Part shown: piece by piece, positions 1-8,140 of the stretch | How the letters are laid out: every line of letters begins with the position of its first letter | Position numbering within the stretch: position 1 is the first letter of the stretch | Source of the DNA: Mucilaginibacter aurantiaciroseus | GTDB taxonomy: Bacteria > Bacteroidota > Bacteroidia > Sphingobacteriales > Sphingobacteriaceae | Reading direction: 5' to 3' | Length of the DNA: 64,000 nucleotides | Assembly: GCF_024055595.1 (NCBI RefSeq) | Contig: NZ_JAMXOF010000003.1 | Span: forward strand, 124,001 to 188,000 | Made by a program: the position numbers and the translations under genes | The notes under the pieces: generated by a model | The model's input: the letters and a program-made list of their open reading frames with translations, nothing else | What the model was told of the DNA's origin: nothing | Databases searched by the model: none

Positions 1-313
1 CAAATATTTCCTTTAATCCAATGGGTTGAATATTAGCCCAATCATTAGTTTCATTTTTTGATAAAAGTTTGGCAATATCTGTTTTTTCGATAACGTCTCC
101 ACTATCCAATATCTTAAAAATCAGCTTATCACCCTCATCGCCATATTTGCCGGTAAGGGTGCTTAGGTTTTCCATCGAAGGGGTTTCTATCTGCTGATAA
201 CCGTATTTGCGGAATACACCTTTTATGGTATCGAAAATAAAGTTTCGCTTTGCCATTTCGGCGGGAGAGAAATCGCGGGTACCCTTAGGTACAGATGGTT
301 TGATGGATGCCAT
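1..313 (-). CDS. hisS: Histidine--tRNA ligase, N-terminal part (3' end outside window)
   Basis: Cytoplasmic class II aminoacyl-tRNA synthetase that charges tRNA-His. The first ~104 residues are visible. They carry the family's opening motif KGTRDFSP (residues ~10-17), followed by the usual helix and the Y-x-x-I-E-T-P motif 1 region that contributes to the dimer interface. The gene runs off the left edge, so the ATP- and histidine-binding motifs cannot be checked. The ATG at 313 is the natural start. A promoter-like TTTG-N19-TACCTTTG sequence ends only 4 nt before it, so the mRNA may be leaderless. Confidence 0.93.
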   Translation of the reverse strand, partial: MASIKPSVPKGTRDFSPAEMAKRNFIFDTIKGVFRKYGYQQIETPSMENLSTLTGKYGDEGDKLIFKILDSGDVIEKTDIAKLLSKNETNDWANIQPIGLKEIF

Positions 314-317
314 GCGG

Positions 318-348
318 CAAAGGTACAAAAAAGCAGGCCTCACCCAAA
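318..348 (-). promoter_or_regulatory. Bacteroidota-type promoter of hisS abutting the start codon
   Basis: On the minus strand, TTTG (345-348), a 19-nt spacer and TACCTTTG (318-325) match the Bacteroidota -33/-7 consensus (TTTG / TAnnTTTG). The final G lies 4 nt upstream of the hisS ATG, which predicts a start site at or next to the initiation codon. Confidence 0.65.
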
Positions 349-377
349 CCCGCATTAACGGAGAAGGCTTTAATTAG

Positions 378-410
378 AAAAACGCCCCCCGATGCGTCGG
401 GGAGCGTTTT
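378..410 (-). terminator. Rho-independent terminator of the ompA-like gene
   Basis: A GC-rich hairpin with AACGCTCCCCGA / TCGGGGGGCGTT arms and a 4-nt loop is followed on the minus strand by a run of T. It lies just downstream of the stop codon at 439 and separates the ompA-like gene from hisS. Confidence 0.8.
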
Positions 411-438
411 CCTGATTAACTATTAAATTATCTTAGTA

Positions 439-1119
439 TTAATTAGTGGCGCTTTTAGCCTGGTTTTTCATGGCATCGTTTGCTACGATAACAATCTCAA
501 CCCTGCGGTTTTGAGAACGACCCTCAACGGTGTTGTTATCACCAATTGGCTCGCTTTCGCCTTTACCACTAGTGCTTAAACGCGAGTTACCTACTTTGTT
601 TGCAGCAATATATGCTTTTACAGATTCGGCACGGCGTACAGATAAATTTTGATTATACGCGTCGGTACCGGTATTATCTGTGTGGCCCACAACAAGGATG
701 TTGGTTTGCGGGTTGTTTTGTAATGATGTAGCCAGGTTAGCCAGGTTTGTACGTGCAGCCGGTTTTAAGTCTGATGAATTGGTATCAAACAGAATGCCTG
801 AATCAAATTTCACTAAAATACCTTCGCCTTCGCGGGTTACAGTTGCACCCGGTACCGTATTTTTAATCTCAGCAGCTTGCTTGTCCATATTACGGCCAAT
901 AAATGCACCTGCTGTACCACCAACGGCACCACCTATAATTGCACCTAATGCAGTATTACCTGCGGCTCTACCAATAAAAGCACCAATTGTACCACCGGCA
1001 CCGGCGCCAATTGCGGTACCTTTTTGGGTTTTGGTAAGGGAATCACAGCCCGAAGCTAATATGCCTAACGAAGCTAATACAATACTGTATGTAGCGATTT
1101 TTAATTTTAGTGTTTTCAT
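439..1119 (-). CDS. OmpA-family peptidoglycan-binding lipoprotein with glycine-zipper domain
   Basis: Probable outer-membrane lipoprotein that tethers the membrane to the cell wall. It is 226 aa with a lipoprotein signal peptide (lipobox LASGC, Cys25), a glycine-zipper segment (~35-78, GAGAGGTIGAFIG and repeats) and a C-terminal OmpA domain (~105-212). The OmpA domain has the peptidoglycan-binding signature GHTDNTG...NLSVRRA and the closing RSQNRRVEI motif. It is monocistronic, with its own terminator. A TACGTTATGTAATG sequence ~170 bp upstream resembles palindromes in front of the apbE-like gene, so shared control with the two-component system is possible but unproven. The family call is secure; the exact physiological role is not known. 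Confidence 0.92.
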   Translation of the reverse strand: MKTLKLKIATYSIVLASLGILASGCDSLTKTQKGTAIGAGAGGTIGAFIGRAAGNTALGAIIGGAVGGTAGAFIGRNMDKQAAEIKNTVPGATVTREGEGILVKFDSGILFDTNSSDLKPAARTNLANLATSLQNNPQTNILVVGHTDNTGTDAYNQNLSVRRAESVKAYIAANKVGNSRLSTSGKGESEPIGDNNTVEGRSQNRRVEIVIVANDAMKNQAKSATN

Positions 1120-1325
1120 GTTTAAGTTGCGTGTTTGTTTAATAGATTATTTGCAAAGCGAGTGCCAAAAACTAAAACTGCACATTATTATACCAAAGCC
1201 GATATTTTGAAAATCAATAAATACTATAACAACATATTTTTAAGATTTGAGAAAACAATCCTCCGTTTAACATAAAACCCTAAAATAATACGTTATGTAA
1301 TGCTGCCTTTTTTTTAGTACAGCAC

Positions 1326-2666
1326 TTAGTTAACAAACGAATTGCCGGTAACTTTTACGGGGAAGATTAAGGTAAATGTACTGCCAATCCCTTGCTCGGA
1401 ATTTACAGTGATCCCTATTCTATGGAAAGACGCGATAGACTTTACAATAGGAAGCCCCAGGCCAAAGCTATCTTGCGAGAGCGACTGCTTCATCTTTTTA
1501 AACCTGTTGAATATAAATGGCATTTCTTCATTAGGGATGCCTATGCCGGTATCTGCAATGCTAATGGTGTAGCTATCTTTAACCCATAGCGCGGTAACGG
1601 TAATATCACCTTCGGGTTTGTTGTATTTAATGGCATTATTGATAAGGTTAAAAAGCAGGTTAAATAGCAGGAACTTGTTTACGCCCGTTAACTCAACATC
1701 ATCGGTTATTACAATATTAAGGCTGATGTTCCTGTCCTGTAAACGAATGGAGATCTCCTCGTTAACGTCTTCTATCAGTTCTTTAACGGTTATCTTATCT
1801 TCTTTCAGGAACTGGTCGTTCTCTATCTGCGATATCAGGAGCAGGGTTTTGGTGATGTTTTTTAACCGGTTCAGGATCTTTTGCATCTCCATAAGGCGCA
1901 GCTTTAGCTCGTCGGCAATATCATCCTGCTCAAACATGTTCTCTATTTTAGATTGCAGGATAGAGATGGGCGTCATTAATTCATGCGACGCGTTCGATAT
2001 AAATTCACGCTCTTTCTGGAAAGCCGTTTCAATAGTTTCTACCATCCGGTGGATGCTAAGATCGAGTTGTTGAAAATCCAGCGTACTCGTTTTTACCTCC
2101 TTGTACACCGTAAACTTCGGAAACTTATTCCCTATCAGCTTGGTGCGGATAATGATGCTTAACGGGCGCAGGATATAGGTAGAGAAGATCTGATCGGCAA
2201 GGATGGTCAGCAAGATCATCCCCAGTAAGATCTGGAAGGCGATGTTTTGCAGCGGGCCTGTGGTTTCGCCAATGGTTTCGGTACTCTTGCCAATCTCCAG
2301 CAGGTAGTTTTTTTTTCCGGAGTTAAAGGTGTGGCTTAGTATGCGATAGCCGATGGTGTCGCGCTCTACCAGACGCTGCTCGTTCTTAATAGTATCCAAA
2401 TGGTAGTCGGGCTGGACTTCCTCAAGGCCAATAAATTCCTCTTTTAACGGGAGGTAGCTACCATAGCTTTGGCCATCTTCGATATAGTTTTTTATGCCTT
2501 CGTTTCGTACCTGCTGTAAAAATTTATCTTTCTGTTTTATCAGGCGGTTATCTGTATAACTTTTGTTGATGTTTTCGATAATATTGGGCAGGAGCAATAT
2601 AAACAAGGTTACAATAACCAGTTTCGATATCGCATTAAACAGCGTTAATTTGGTCCTGAGTTTCAA
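1326..2666 (-). CDS. Two-component sensor histidine kinase
   Basis: Membrane-bound sensor kinase of 446 aa. TM1 is at ~12-30, a periplasmic sensor region at ~31-140 and TM2 at ~142-166. The HisKA domain has the phospho-accepting His228 in SNASHELMTPI, and the HATPase_c domain has an N box (NLINNAIKYN), G1 box (DTGIGIP) and G2 box (FGLGLPIVKSI). No HAMP domain is obvious after TM2. It is the last gene of a tight operon and starts 4 bp after the response regulator stop, so the two form a cognate pair. The signal sensed is unknown; co-transcription with a barrel protein and a basic secreted protein suggests an envelope cue. Confidence 0.93.
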   Translation of the reverse strand: MKLRTKLTLFNAISKLVIVTLFILLLPNIIENINKSYTDNRLIKQKDKFLQQVRNEGIKNYIEDGQSYGSYLPLKEEFIGLEEVQPDYHLDTIKNEQRLVERDTIGYRILSHTFNSGKKNYLLEIGKSTETIGETTGPLQNIAFQILLGMILLTILADQIFSTYILRPLSIIIRTKLIGNKFPKFTVYKEVKTSTLDFQQLDLSIHRMVETIETAFQKEREFISNASHELMTPISILQSKIENMFEQDDIADELKLRLMEMQKILNRLKNITKTLLLISQIENDQFLKEDKITVKELIEDVNEEISIRLQDRNISLNIVITDDVELTGVNKFLLFNLLFNLINNAIKYNKPEGDITVTALWVKDSYTISIADTGIGIPNEEMPFIFNRFKKMKQSLSQDSFGLGLPIVKSIASFHRIGITVNSEQGIGSTFTLIFPVKVTGNSFVN

Positions 2667-2670
2667 ATAT

Positions 2671-3354
2671 CTAAACGGTTGATTTTATTCTGTAGCCAAG
2701 CCCGCGTACGGTTTCCAACCAATCGGCAGGGGCAAAAAAACTTAATTTTTTACGAATGTTTTTAATGTGGGCGTCAATAAAGTTAGAGTCATAATCATCG
2801 TTAATAAGGCTGCCCCAAATATGCTCGCTCAGTTGGGCGCGGGTAAGCGTGCGGTTCTTATGCAACAGCATGTAGGCGATCAGGTCGAACTCCTTTTTTG
2901 TAATGGTGTTAACGGGGTTAACATGGTACATAATGGTACGGTCAGTAATGTTCACCAAAAAACCATCCAGGTCAATAATATTTTGAAGCACGCCAAACTT
3001 CCTGCGGATAATAGCCTGCATCCGGCTCTGCAGCTCTAACAGCGAGAATGGTTTAGCAAGGTAATCATCGGCACCAAGGTCAAGGCCTTTAACGCGGTCG
3101 TTAACCTCCGCACGGGCGGTTAGGATAATGCAGGCAACTTCGGGATTAGCTTTCTTGGCTTCGCGCAACAGATCAAGGCCTTCATAATCGGGCAGGCCAA
3201 GGTCAAGCAAAATAAAGTCGTAAAGGTTTACGGCCAATTTCTCTGACGCGGATGCGCCGTTATAACAGATCTCGCAGATGTAGTTATTCTTTACCAGGAA
3301 AAGTTCCAGTTCGTGGGCAAGCGCCTTTTCGTCTTCTACGATCAGTATGTTCAT
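2671..3354 (-). CDS. OmpR/PhoB-family response regulator
   Basis: DNA-binding response regulator of 227 aa. The receiver domain (1-~118) has the acidic pair ED (7-8), phospho-acceptor Asp51 in LLDLGLPD and the KPF switch lysine. A winged-helix OmpR-type effector domain (~130-225) ends with the usual VRGLGYRI motif. The start is 1 bp after the stop of the barrel gene, and the cognate kinase follows after 4 bp. Likely targets include its own operon, where palindromes are seen upstream of the apbE-like gene (5702-5747). Confidence 0.95.
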   Translation of the reverse strand: MNILIVEDEKALAHELELFLVKNNYICEICYNGASASEKLAVNLYDFILLDLGLPDYEGLDLLREAKKANPEVACIILTARAEVNDRVKGLDLGADDYLAKPFSLLELQSRMQAIIRRKFGVLQNIIDLDGFLVNITDRTIMYHVNPVNTITKKEFDLIAYMLLHKNRTLTRAQLSEHIWGSLINDDYDSNFIDAHIKNIRKKLSFFAPADWLETVRGLGYRIKSTV

Positions 3355-3355
3355 C

Positions 3356-4234
3356 TTAATAAAAGACGTAATAAAAGGTGAAATTAAAAAATGATTCGCG
3401 GCGGTTTTTTAAAGCGCCTTCCACATTAACCGGGATAGAGTACTTGTATGAGGCCTCCAAAGTATAATGGGGCATGTTATAGGCCAGCGGGATCTTAAAG
3501 CTATAATTAAGCATGTTAAACTTAGCGTTTGCCCGGGCACGGCGGCCGTTCTCGTTTTCTAAGAAAATGTTATCAATTTCAACCCAGTATTGATGGTCTA
3601 AAGTATAACGCTGCACAAAATTTTGTGTGCCAAATATCAGGTTTACCGATGGATTGATAGATAGGAAATCCTGGTCGTTAAAAATATTAAAGCTGCTCTC
3701 AAAATATTTGGAGTTGCTTATTGTGGTAAAAATATCGTACGATTTACCAAAAAGATAATCTACTGTTGCGCTGGTTTTCAGGTATTTCCAATCCAGCGTG
3801 TTTTTCCAGTTGATGTCGTTAGATGCCGATGACTTAATGATGTTGGCTTCTTTATTAAATATAAAACGAGTGTAGCTTACCGTGCCGGTGAATTTTTTAG
3901 ATAAGCGGTAATAGTAACCACCACCCAAATCTATCTCATCAACCAACGGTTTATAACCCAATACCTTTAATGCCGAGCCGTAAATGAAAAAGCCCGATTT
4001 TGTATTAAAAATAATATCGGTAGTCATAAACGGATACTTGATAGGCCCGGTACGGCCAAAGAACAACGCATCGCTGCCGTAAGTTACCCCGGCCGATACC
4101 GAGTTTTTGCGTACAACCGAATCTGTATCCGAAATGGCATGGGTATCCCGGTATGCCCTTAAATCCGGCTTAGGTATGGCCGCATTTACTGCATTACAGG
4201 TAAGTATAAATATCAGGGCGCTAAGGTATCTCAT
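3356..4234 (-). CDS. Predicted outer-membrane beta-barrel protein of unknown function
   Basis: 292 aa with a Sec signal peptide (cleavage near CNAVNA-AIP, ~18-19). Long runs of alternating aromatic/polar residues (such as GGGYYYRLSKKFTGTVSYTRF) are typical of beta-strands, and the last residues (FTFYYVFY) end in aromatics as outer-membrane barrels do. No family could be named with certainty. The start codon overlaps the stop of the upstream small gene (TAATG) and the response regulator follows after 1 bp, so it belongs to the regulatory operon. It could be a porin or sensor partner whose state is reported to the kinase. Function unassigned. Confidence 0.75.
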   Translation of the reverse strand: MRYLSALIFILTCNAVNAAIPKPDLRAYRDTHAISDTDSVVRKNSVSAGVTYGSDALFFGRTGPIKYPFMTTDIIFNTKSGFFIYGSALKVLGYKPLVDEIDLGGGYYYRLSKKFTGTVSYTRFIFNKEANIIKSSASNDINWKNTLDWKYLKTSATVDYLFGKSYDIFTTISNSKYFESSFNIFNDQDFLSINPSVNLIFGTQNFVQRYTLDHQYWVEIDNIFLENENGRRARANAKFNMLNYSFKIPLAYNMPHYTLEASYKYSIPVNVEGALKNRRESFFNFTFYYVFY

Positions 4235-4575
4235 TAGTCGTTTCTCCTTGGTATTTCTGGCGGGCGTTCCAAGCCTTCGGGCCTGCGCTGGCGTTTTGGT
4301 TTAGCTTTTGCCGGGTCAACATTTTCTATTTTTTCGGGCTTGGGCATTTTTTTGGCCTTTGCAACCTCTTTAATTTTCTTCTTGTCTTCTTCAGATTGGC
4401 GTTGCTTACGTTTTGTTACAGTTGTATCACGCTGTTGTAACGTTAAATTGGCGTTAACTGATACAATATTAAAGGCGGGTGAAGATTTATCGCGATATGC
4501 GAAATTATTTTTAGCGTATGACAGGCGTGGCGCTGATATCATTAAGAGTACAATATACAAAAACCACTTCGTCAT
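4234..4575 (-). CDS. Small secreted, strongly basic protein of unknown function
   Basis: 113 aa with a signal peptide (hydrophobic ~4-16, cleavage near LSYA-K). The mature part is dominated by Lys, Arg, Glu and Pro, especially after residue ~55, with clusters such as KPKRQRRPEG, so it is likely extended or disordered. I do not recognise a family. It overlaps the barrel gene by one base and opens the four-gene segment leading to the two-component system. A role in the periplasm, perhaps binding anionic envelope components, is only a guess. Confidence 0.6.
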   Translation of the reverse strand: MTKWFLYIVLLMISAPRLSYAKNNFAYRDKSSPAFNIVSVNANLTLQQRDTTVTKRKQRQSEEDKKKIKEVAKAKKMPKPEKIENVDPAKAKPKRQRRPEGLERPPEIPRRND

Positions 4576-4741
4576 TTTAGAGGAAAGAAACGCTAATTAT
4601 CTGCAAAGATATGCCGCGGCATTTACTTGCAATTCAATTAAAAATAAATCTATATAAAGTGCGCAAAATATCAGGGGCTTTATCCCTTTTAGCTGGCGCG
4701 GAAAAAATTATAATAGGTTATGGCTAAATATAAGCAAAAGC

Positions 4742-5689
4742 TTACATCATCAAACTAATATCTTTCGAAGTATAAACGCGGGCCTGGTCGTCAACTATTA
4801 CACAAGCTATTTGGTTTAGTTTGTTTATTAAGTATAAGCTGCTGTTTATGCCCATGGCAATAACAGGGTTTGCCATAGCATCGGCCAGTTCTGCACCCGG
4901 GGTAATAATGCTTACGCTCTTAATTTTGCTAACCGGGAAACCATTCTCCGGATTTATATCGGCAGCTTTTATATTAAGGCTGGTGTATTTATCGCTGTTG
5001 TACGATGTAGCAACCGCCATGTTGCTGATGTTTAAATTAGCATAAGGCTGGTTTGTCAACGACGGATCTGCAGATGCGATGGTCCACGGGGTATTGTCTG
5101 GCTGCAAGCCCCAGGTAAGCAAATTGCCACCGGCATTAATAACGCCGCTGCTAATGCCTTCCAATTGTAATATATATTTAGCCCTGTCGGCAGCGTAACC
5201 GCGGCTTAAAGCGCCAAAACCAATACGCATGCCTTTGTTTTTAAGGAACACGGTTTGGGCAACCTGGTCTAACACAACGTTGGTATAGTTGGTTAACCTG
5301 ATTTTCTTTTTTAGTGTTTTAACAGCAACAACTTCAACGTCCGCCTTTTCATCCATGCTAATGGTGCTTGCTGCCGCGTAAGTAATATCAAAAGTGCCGA
5401 AAGTAAGTGCCGAGATCTGCAAAGCCCTATCAATTAAACGGAAAACCTCCGTATCAACACGTACCGGTTTAATGCCCGCGTTGCGGTTAATTTGGTTAAG
5501 GATGCTGTCTTCAGGGAACGCGCTAAGAAGTTTTTCAATACGGCTTATCTCGGCAAAGGCGCTGTCTATACGTGCAAGTGCCCATACGGCATCGGTAGCT
5601 ACTAAGCTTATTTCAAACCTGTTGCCCATTAAGCGCGTTTCGCGGCTGATAATGGTTGACGCCCCTGTTAAATTTTTTACTGCCAGCAT
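4742..5689 (-). CDS. ApbE-like FAD:protein FMN transferase, possibly altered active site
   Basis: ApbE enzymes covalently attach FMN from FAD to Thr/Ser of flavoproteins such as RnfG and NqrC. This 315-aa protein has the family core: MGNRFEISLV near the N-terminus, the FGALSRGYAADRA region and NAGGNLLTWG. In the C-terminal metal-binding motif, most relatives have A-D-A-x-x-T; here it reads ADAMAN, with Asn where Thr is usual. No signal peptide is visible although many ApbE proteins are exported. It lies 166 bp upstream of the four-gene barrel/two-component unit on the same strand and may be co-transcribed. The family is clear; activity is uncertain because of the substitution. Confidence 0.85.
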   Translation of the reverse strand: MLAVKNLTGASTIISRETRLMGNRFEISLVATDAVWALARIDSAFAEISRIEKLLSAFPEDSILNQINRNAGIKPVRVDTEVFRLIDRALQISALTFGTFDITYAAASTISMDEKADVEVVAVKTLKKKIRLTNYTNVVLDQVAQTVFLKNKGMRIGFGALSRGYAADRAKYILQLEGISSGVINAGGNLLTWGLQPDNTPWTIASADPSLTNQPYANLNISNMAVATSYNSDKYTSLNIKAADINPENGFPVSKIKSVSIITPGAELADAMANPVIAMGINSSLYLINKLNQIACVIVDDQARVYTSKDISLMM

Positions 5690-5701
5690 AAATAATTAGC
5701 G

Positions 5702-5747
5702 TTACGTAATTTAAACCTGTTGTATCAAAACATTACGCAATGTAATG
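5702..5747 (-). promoter_or_regulatory. Palindrome pair upstream of the apbE-like gene
   Basis: TTACGTAA (5702-5709, perfect palindrome) and CATTAC-N5-GTAATG (5731-5747, perfect 6-bp arms) lie 13 and 42 bp upstream of the start at 5689. Both contain TTAC/GTAA half-sites. They are candidate binding sites for the response regulator of the downstream genes; this is inference from position and symmetry. Confidence 0.4.
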
Positions 5748-5822
5748 CCCGGGTGCAACTCCACAAACGCTAAATTAGTTGGGCAACATGAAATTGGCAT
5801 GAAAAGCCATTTTCAATAAATG

Positions 5823-5847
5823 AAAAAAGCACCATAAAAGTGCTTTC
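5823..5847 (-). terminator. Terminator of prfA
   Basis: On the minus strand, arms AAAGCAC / GTGCTTT with a 7-nt loop are followed by T-rich sequence (GTGCTTTTTTCA). It lies 27 bp after the prfA stop. Confidence 0.7.
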
Positions 5848-5873
5848 TAATGTGTATTATTTTTAATAAAACC

Positions 5874-6947
5874 TTAAGCAGCAGTACCTTCCTTTAACCT
5901 TTCAGCGTTCTCGGCAAATTGCAGGGCTTCCATTATCTCTTGCAAATCGCCGTTCATAACGCCTGTAAGGTTGTAAATGGTTAAGCCAATACGGTGCTCG
6001 GTTAAACGGCCTTGCGGGTAGTTGTACGTACGTACTTTTGCACTTCTGTCACCGGTGGCAACCATGGTTTTACGTCTCTTAGATGTTTCTTCCAGGTGCT
6101 TTTGTAGCTCCATTTCGTATACTCTGGAGCGTAGAACGCCTAATGCCTTATCATAGTTTTTCAGCTGCGATTTTTGATCCTGGCACTGGGCAACAATTCC
6201 TGTAGGGATGTGTGTCAAACGCACGGCAGAATACGTGGTATTCACCGACTGGCCGCCCGGACCAGACGAGCAGAACAGATCCTTACGGATATCACTTACC
6301 TGCAGATCGATATCAAACTCATCAACCTCGGGCAATACCACTACCGATGCGGCAGATGTATGCACACGGCCCTGTGTTTCGGTATCGGGCACGCGTTGTA
6401 CACGATGTACACCACTTTCGTATTTAAAGTTACCGTAAGCATCCTCGGCGTTTACGCTGAAAACAATCTCTTTATAACCACCGGCAGTACCTTCGGTATA
6501 ATCAACCAGTTCGGTTTTCCAGCCGCGGCGTTCGCAATACCGCATGTACATGCGGTAAAGATCGCCTGCAAAAAGCGAAGCCTCATCACCGCCCGTACCA
6601 CCACGGATCTCTATCATGGCGTTTTTAGAATCCTCAGGGTCTTTAGGTATCAGCATCAAACGGATAACTTCTTCCATCTCATCCTGTTTAACCAAAAGCT
6701 CATCCAATTCGGCTTTAGCCATTTCGCGGAACTCATCGTCCTTCTCGGTAGCTAAAATTTCTTTGTTGCTATCAATATTGCTCATAATATTCTTGTAAAT
6801 ATTATACTGATCAACAATTTTGGCAAGGTCTTTATATTCCTTGTTCATCTGGGCAAAACGCTTCATGTCAGCCATGGCGTCAGGGCTGCTCAGGTCGCCT
6901 TCTACGGTTTTCCAGCGTTGGTATATTAACTCTAATTTCTCTAACAT
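5874..6947 (-). CDS. prfA: Peptide chain release factor 1
   Basis: RF1 recognises UAA and UAG in the ribosomal A site and triggers peptidyl-tRNA hydrolysis. The 357-aa length is standard. The catalytic GGQ is at 231-233 inside SSGPGGQSVNTTYSAVR, and the codon-recognition P-x-T motif is present as PDT at 187-189, which separates RF1 from RF2 (SPF). The C-terminal RSAKVRTYNYPQGRLTEHR motif is also typical. It appears monocistronic, with its own terminator and a promoter-like element at 7093-7100. Confidence 0.97.
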   Translation of the reverse strand: MLEKLELIYQRWKTVEGDLSSPDAMADMKRFAQMNKEYKDLAKIVDQYNIYKNIMSNIDSNKEILATEKDDEFREMAKAELDELLVKQDEMEEVIRLMLIPKDPEDSKNAMIEIRGGTGGDEASLFAGDLYRMYMRYCERRGWKTELVDYTEGTAGGYKEIVFSVNAEDAYGNFKYESGVHRVQRVPDTETQGRVHTSAASVVVLPEVDEFDIDLQVSDIRKDLFCSSGPGGQSVNTTYSAVRLTHIPTGIVAQCQDQKSQLKNYDKALGVLRSRVYEMELQKHLEETSKRRKTMVATGDRSAKVRTYNYPQGRLTEHRIGLTIYNLTGVMNGDLQEIMEALQFAENAERLKEGTAA

Positions 6948-7092
6948 CTTCTTATTTGAAAATCAATTGCAGCGTAAATGGGTGCTGCAGTCCCGCTTTT
7001 CATTCCAAGCATTTTGCCCGGCAATATCCAATCACACAAAAGCTTTTTATTACAATCGGGTTTAGGCTTGTTACTGCGCTACAAAAAACATG

Positions 7093-7100
7093 CAAAAATA
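7093..7100 (-). promoter_or_regulatory. Possible -7 element for prfA
   Basis: TATTTTTG on the minus strand fits the TAnnTTTG consensus ~146 bp upstream of prfA. A clear -33 partner was not found, so support is moderate. Confidence 0.35.
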
Positions 7101-7235
7101 CGCATTTATCGGCACATAATAAATTCAGCTGATTGTAAAGAGATGAGGCCTCTGATATATCGAATATTGAACGCCCAATTTTGAATGTCGAAATTCACTT
7201 CACTTCATTATCAGATATTTAACATTCGGTTTTTG

Positions 7236-7994
7236 TTATTTCCCGTCCTTTTCAAACCACTTCAACTCCAAATCAACTCCGTCAAACATCGCGTAGGTAT
7301 TGTAATTTACCCATTCGCCAAGGTTAACGTAGCGGCTGTTATCGGGCAGGGATATATCCAATGGCAGGTGCCTATGCCCAAATATGAAGTAATCGAAAGG
7401 CTGCGTTTTTAAAACTTCGAGCGAATAGGCTTCCAGCCATTCCTGCTGATGTTGGATCTTGTCGGTGTCCGTAGCGCCTGCAATACGGCTTTTTTGTGAC
7501 CATTTATTCGCGATACCCAAACCTAAATTAGGGTGTAGCCTTGCAAAAAGCCACTGGCAAACCCTGCTGCGAAAAAACTTTTTCAGAAACTTATAAAGCT
7601 TATCACCGGGGCCAAGGCCATCGCCGTGATGCAGGTAGAATTTTTTGCCCCCGCGCTCAATCTCCAACTCATTAGTAATGATGGTTGCGCCAAGTTCCTG
7701 TACAAAATAATCGAACATCCACATATCGTGGTTGCCTTTAAACAGGTAGAGCTTTACGCCGGCATCGGTCAATTGTGCCAGTTTTCCCAGGAAACGGATG
7801 TAACCCTTGGGCACCACCGTTTTGTACTCGAACCAAAAATCGAACACATCACCCATTAAAAACAGTTCGGCAGCATCCTCTTTGATCAAATCCAGCCAGC
7901 GGATGATCCGGTCTTCCCGCTCGCGAGATGAGGCGTAGCTGTTGGCACCTAAATGAAAATCGGAAGCAAAGTATAAATTTTTACCCGTTGGCAT
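7236..7994 (-). CDS. lpxH: UDP-2,3-diacylglucosamine diphosphatase (lipid A synthesis)
   Basis: Hydrolyses UDP-2,3-diacylglucosamine to lipid X in the lipid A pathway, at the inner face of the cytoplasmic membrane. It is 252 aa with a calcineurin-like phosphoesterase fold. The metal-binding residues are visible in order: D12 and H14 (SDFHLG), D49 (GDVFDFW), N88-H89-D90 (KGNHDMW), H122-H123 (LHHGDG) and the C-terminal GHRH. It stands alone on the minus strand. Its start is the only plausible Met and lies 7 nt from a well-formed promoter, which implies a very short or absent leader. Confidence 0.93.
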   Translation of the reverse strand: MPTGKNLYFASDFHLGANSYASSREREDRIIRWLDLIKEDAAELFLMGDVFDFWFEYKTVVPKGYIRFLGKLAQLTDAGVKLYLFKGNHDMWMFDYFVQELGATIITNELEIERGGKKFYLHHGDGLGPGDKLYKFLKKFFRSRVCQWLFARLHPNLGLGIANKWSQKSRIAGATDTDKIQHQQEWLEAYSLEVLKTQPFDYFIFGHRHLPLDISLPDNSRYVNLGEWVNYNTYAMFDGVDLELKWFEKDGK

Positions 7995-8001
7995 ATTGGT
8001 T

Positions 8002-8033
8002 CAAAAGTACGGGAATAATTGGCAGATGGCAAA
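8002..8033 (-). promoter_or_regulatory. Bacteroidota-type promoter of lpxH
   Basis: Minus strand TTTG (8030-8033), 20-nt spacer, TACTTTTG (8002-8009). The last base is 7 nt before the lpxH ATG, so transcription should begin at or within a few bases of the start codon. Confidence 0.65.
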
Positions 8034-8062
8034 TGGGTGTTTACCGCCATAAAATACAAATT

Positions 8063-8128
8063 GTCAGCCTGAGCCTGTCGAAGACTTCTGCGCCTTGCCT
8101 CTAATTGGCAAATGGTTCAACAAGCTCT
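8063..8128. repeat. Degenerate inverted repeat of the CTGAGCCTGTCGAAG type
   Basis: CCTGAGCCTGTCGAAG at ~8069-8084 and a degraded complementary arm (GTTCAACAAGCTC) at ~8114-8126 frame a short spacer between lpxH and the DUF922 gene. Similar CTTCGACAAGCTCAG palindromes are dispersed in many bacterial genomes. It may act as a weak terminator or be an extragenic repeat. Confidence 0.45.
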
Positions 8129-8140
8129 TTTATGAATTAA

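Noticed and set aside
680-1210. Long plus-strand open frame opposite the OmpA-like gene
   Set aside because: It is the mirror of a clear lipoprotein gene; the product is Pro/Ala-rich low-complexity sequence of the kind produced by antisense glycine-zipper codons.
6174-6755. 193-codon plus-strand frame opposite prfA
   Set aside because: It lies wholly inside the conserved release factor gene and has no recognisable domain.
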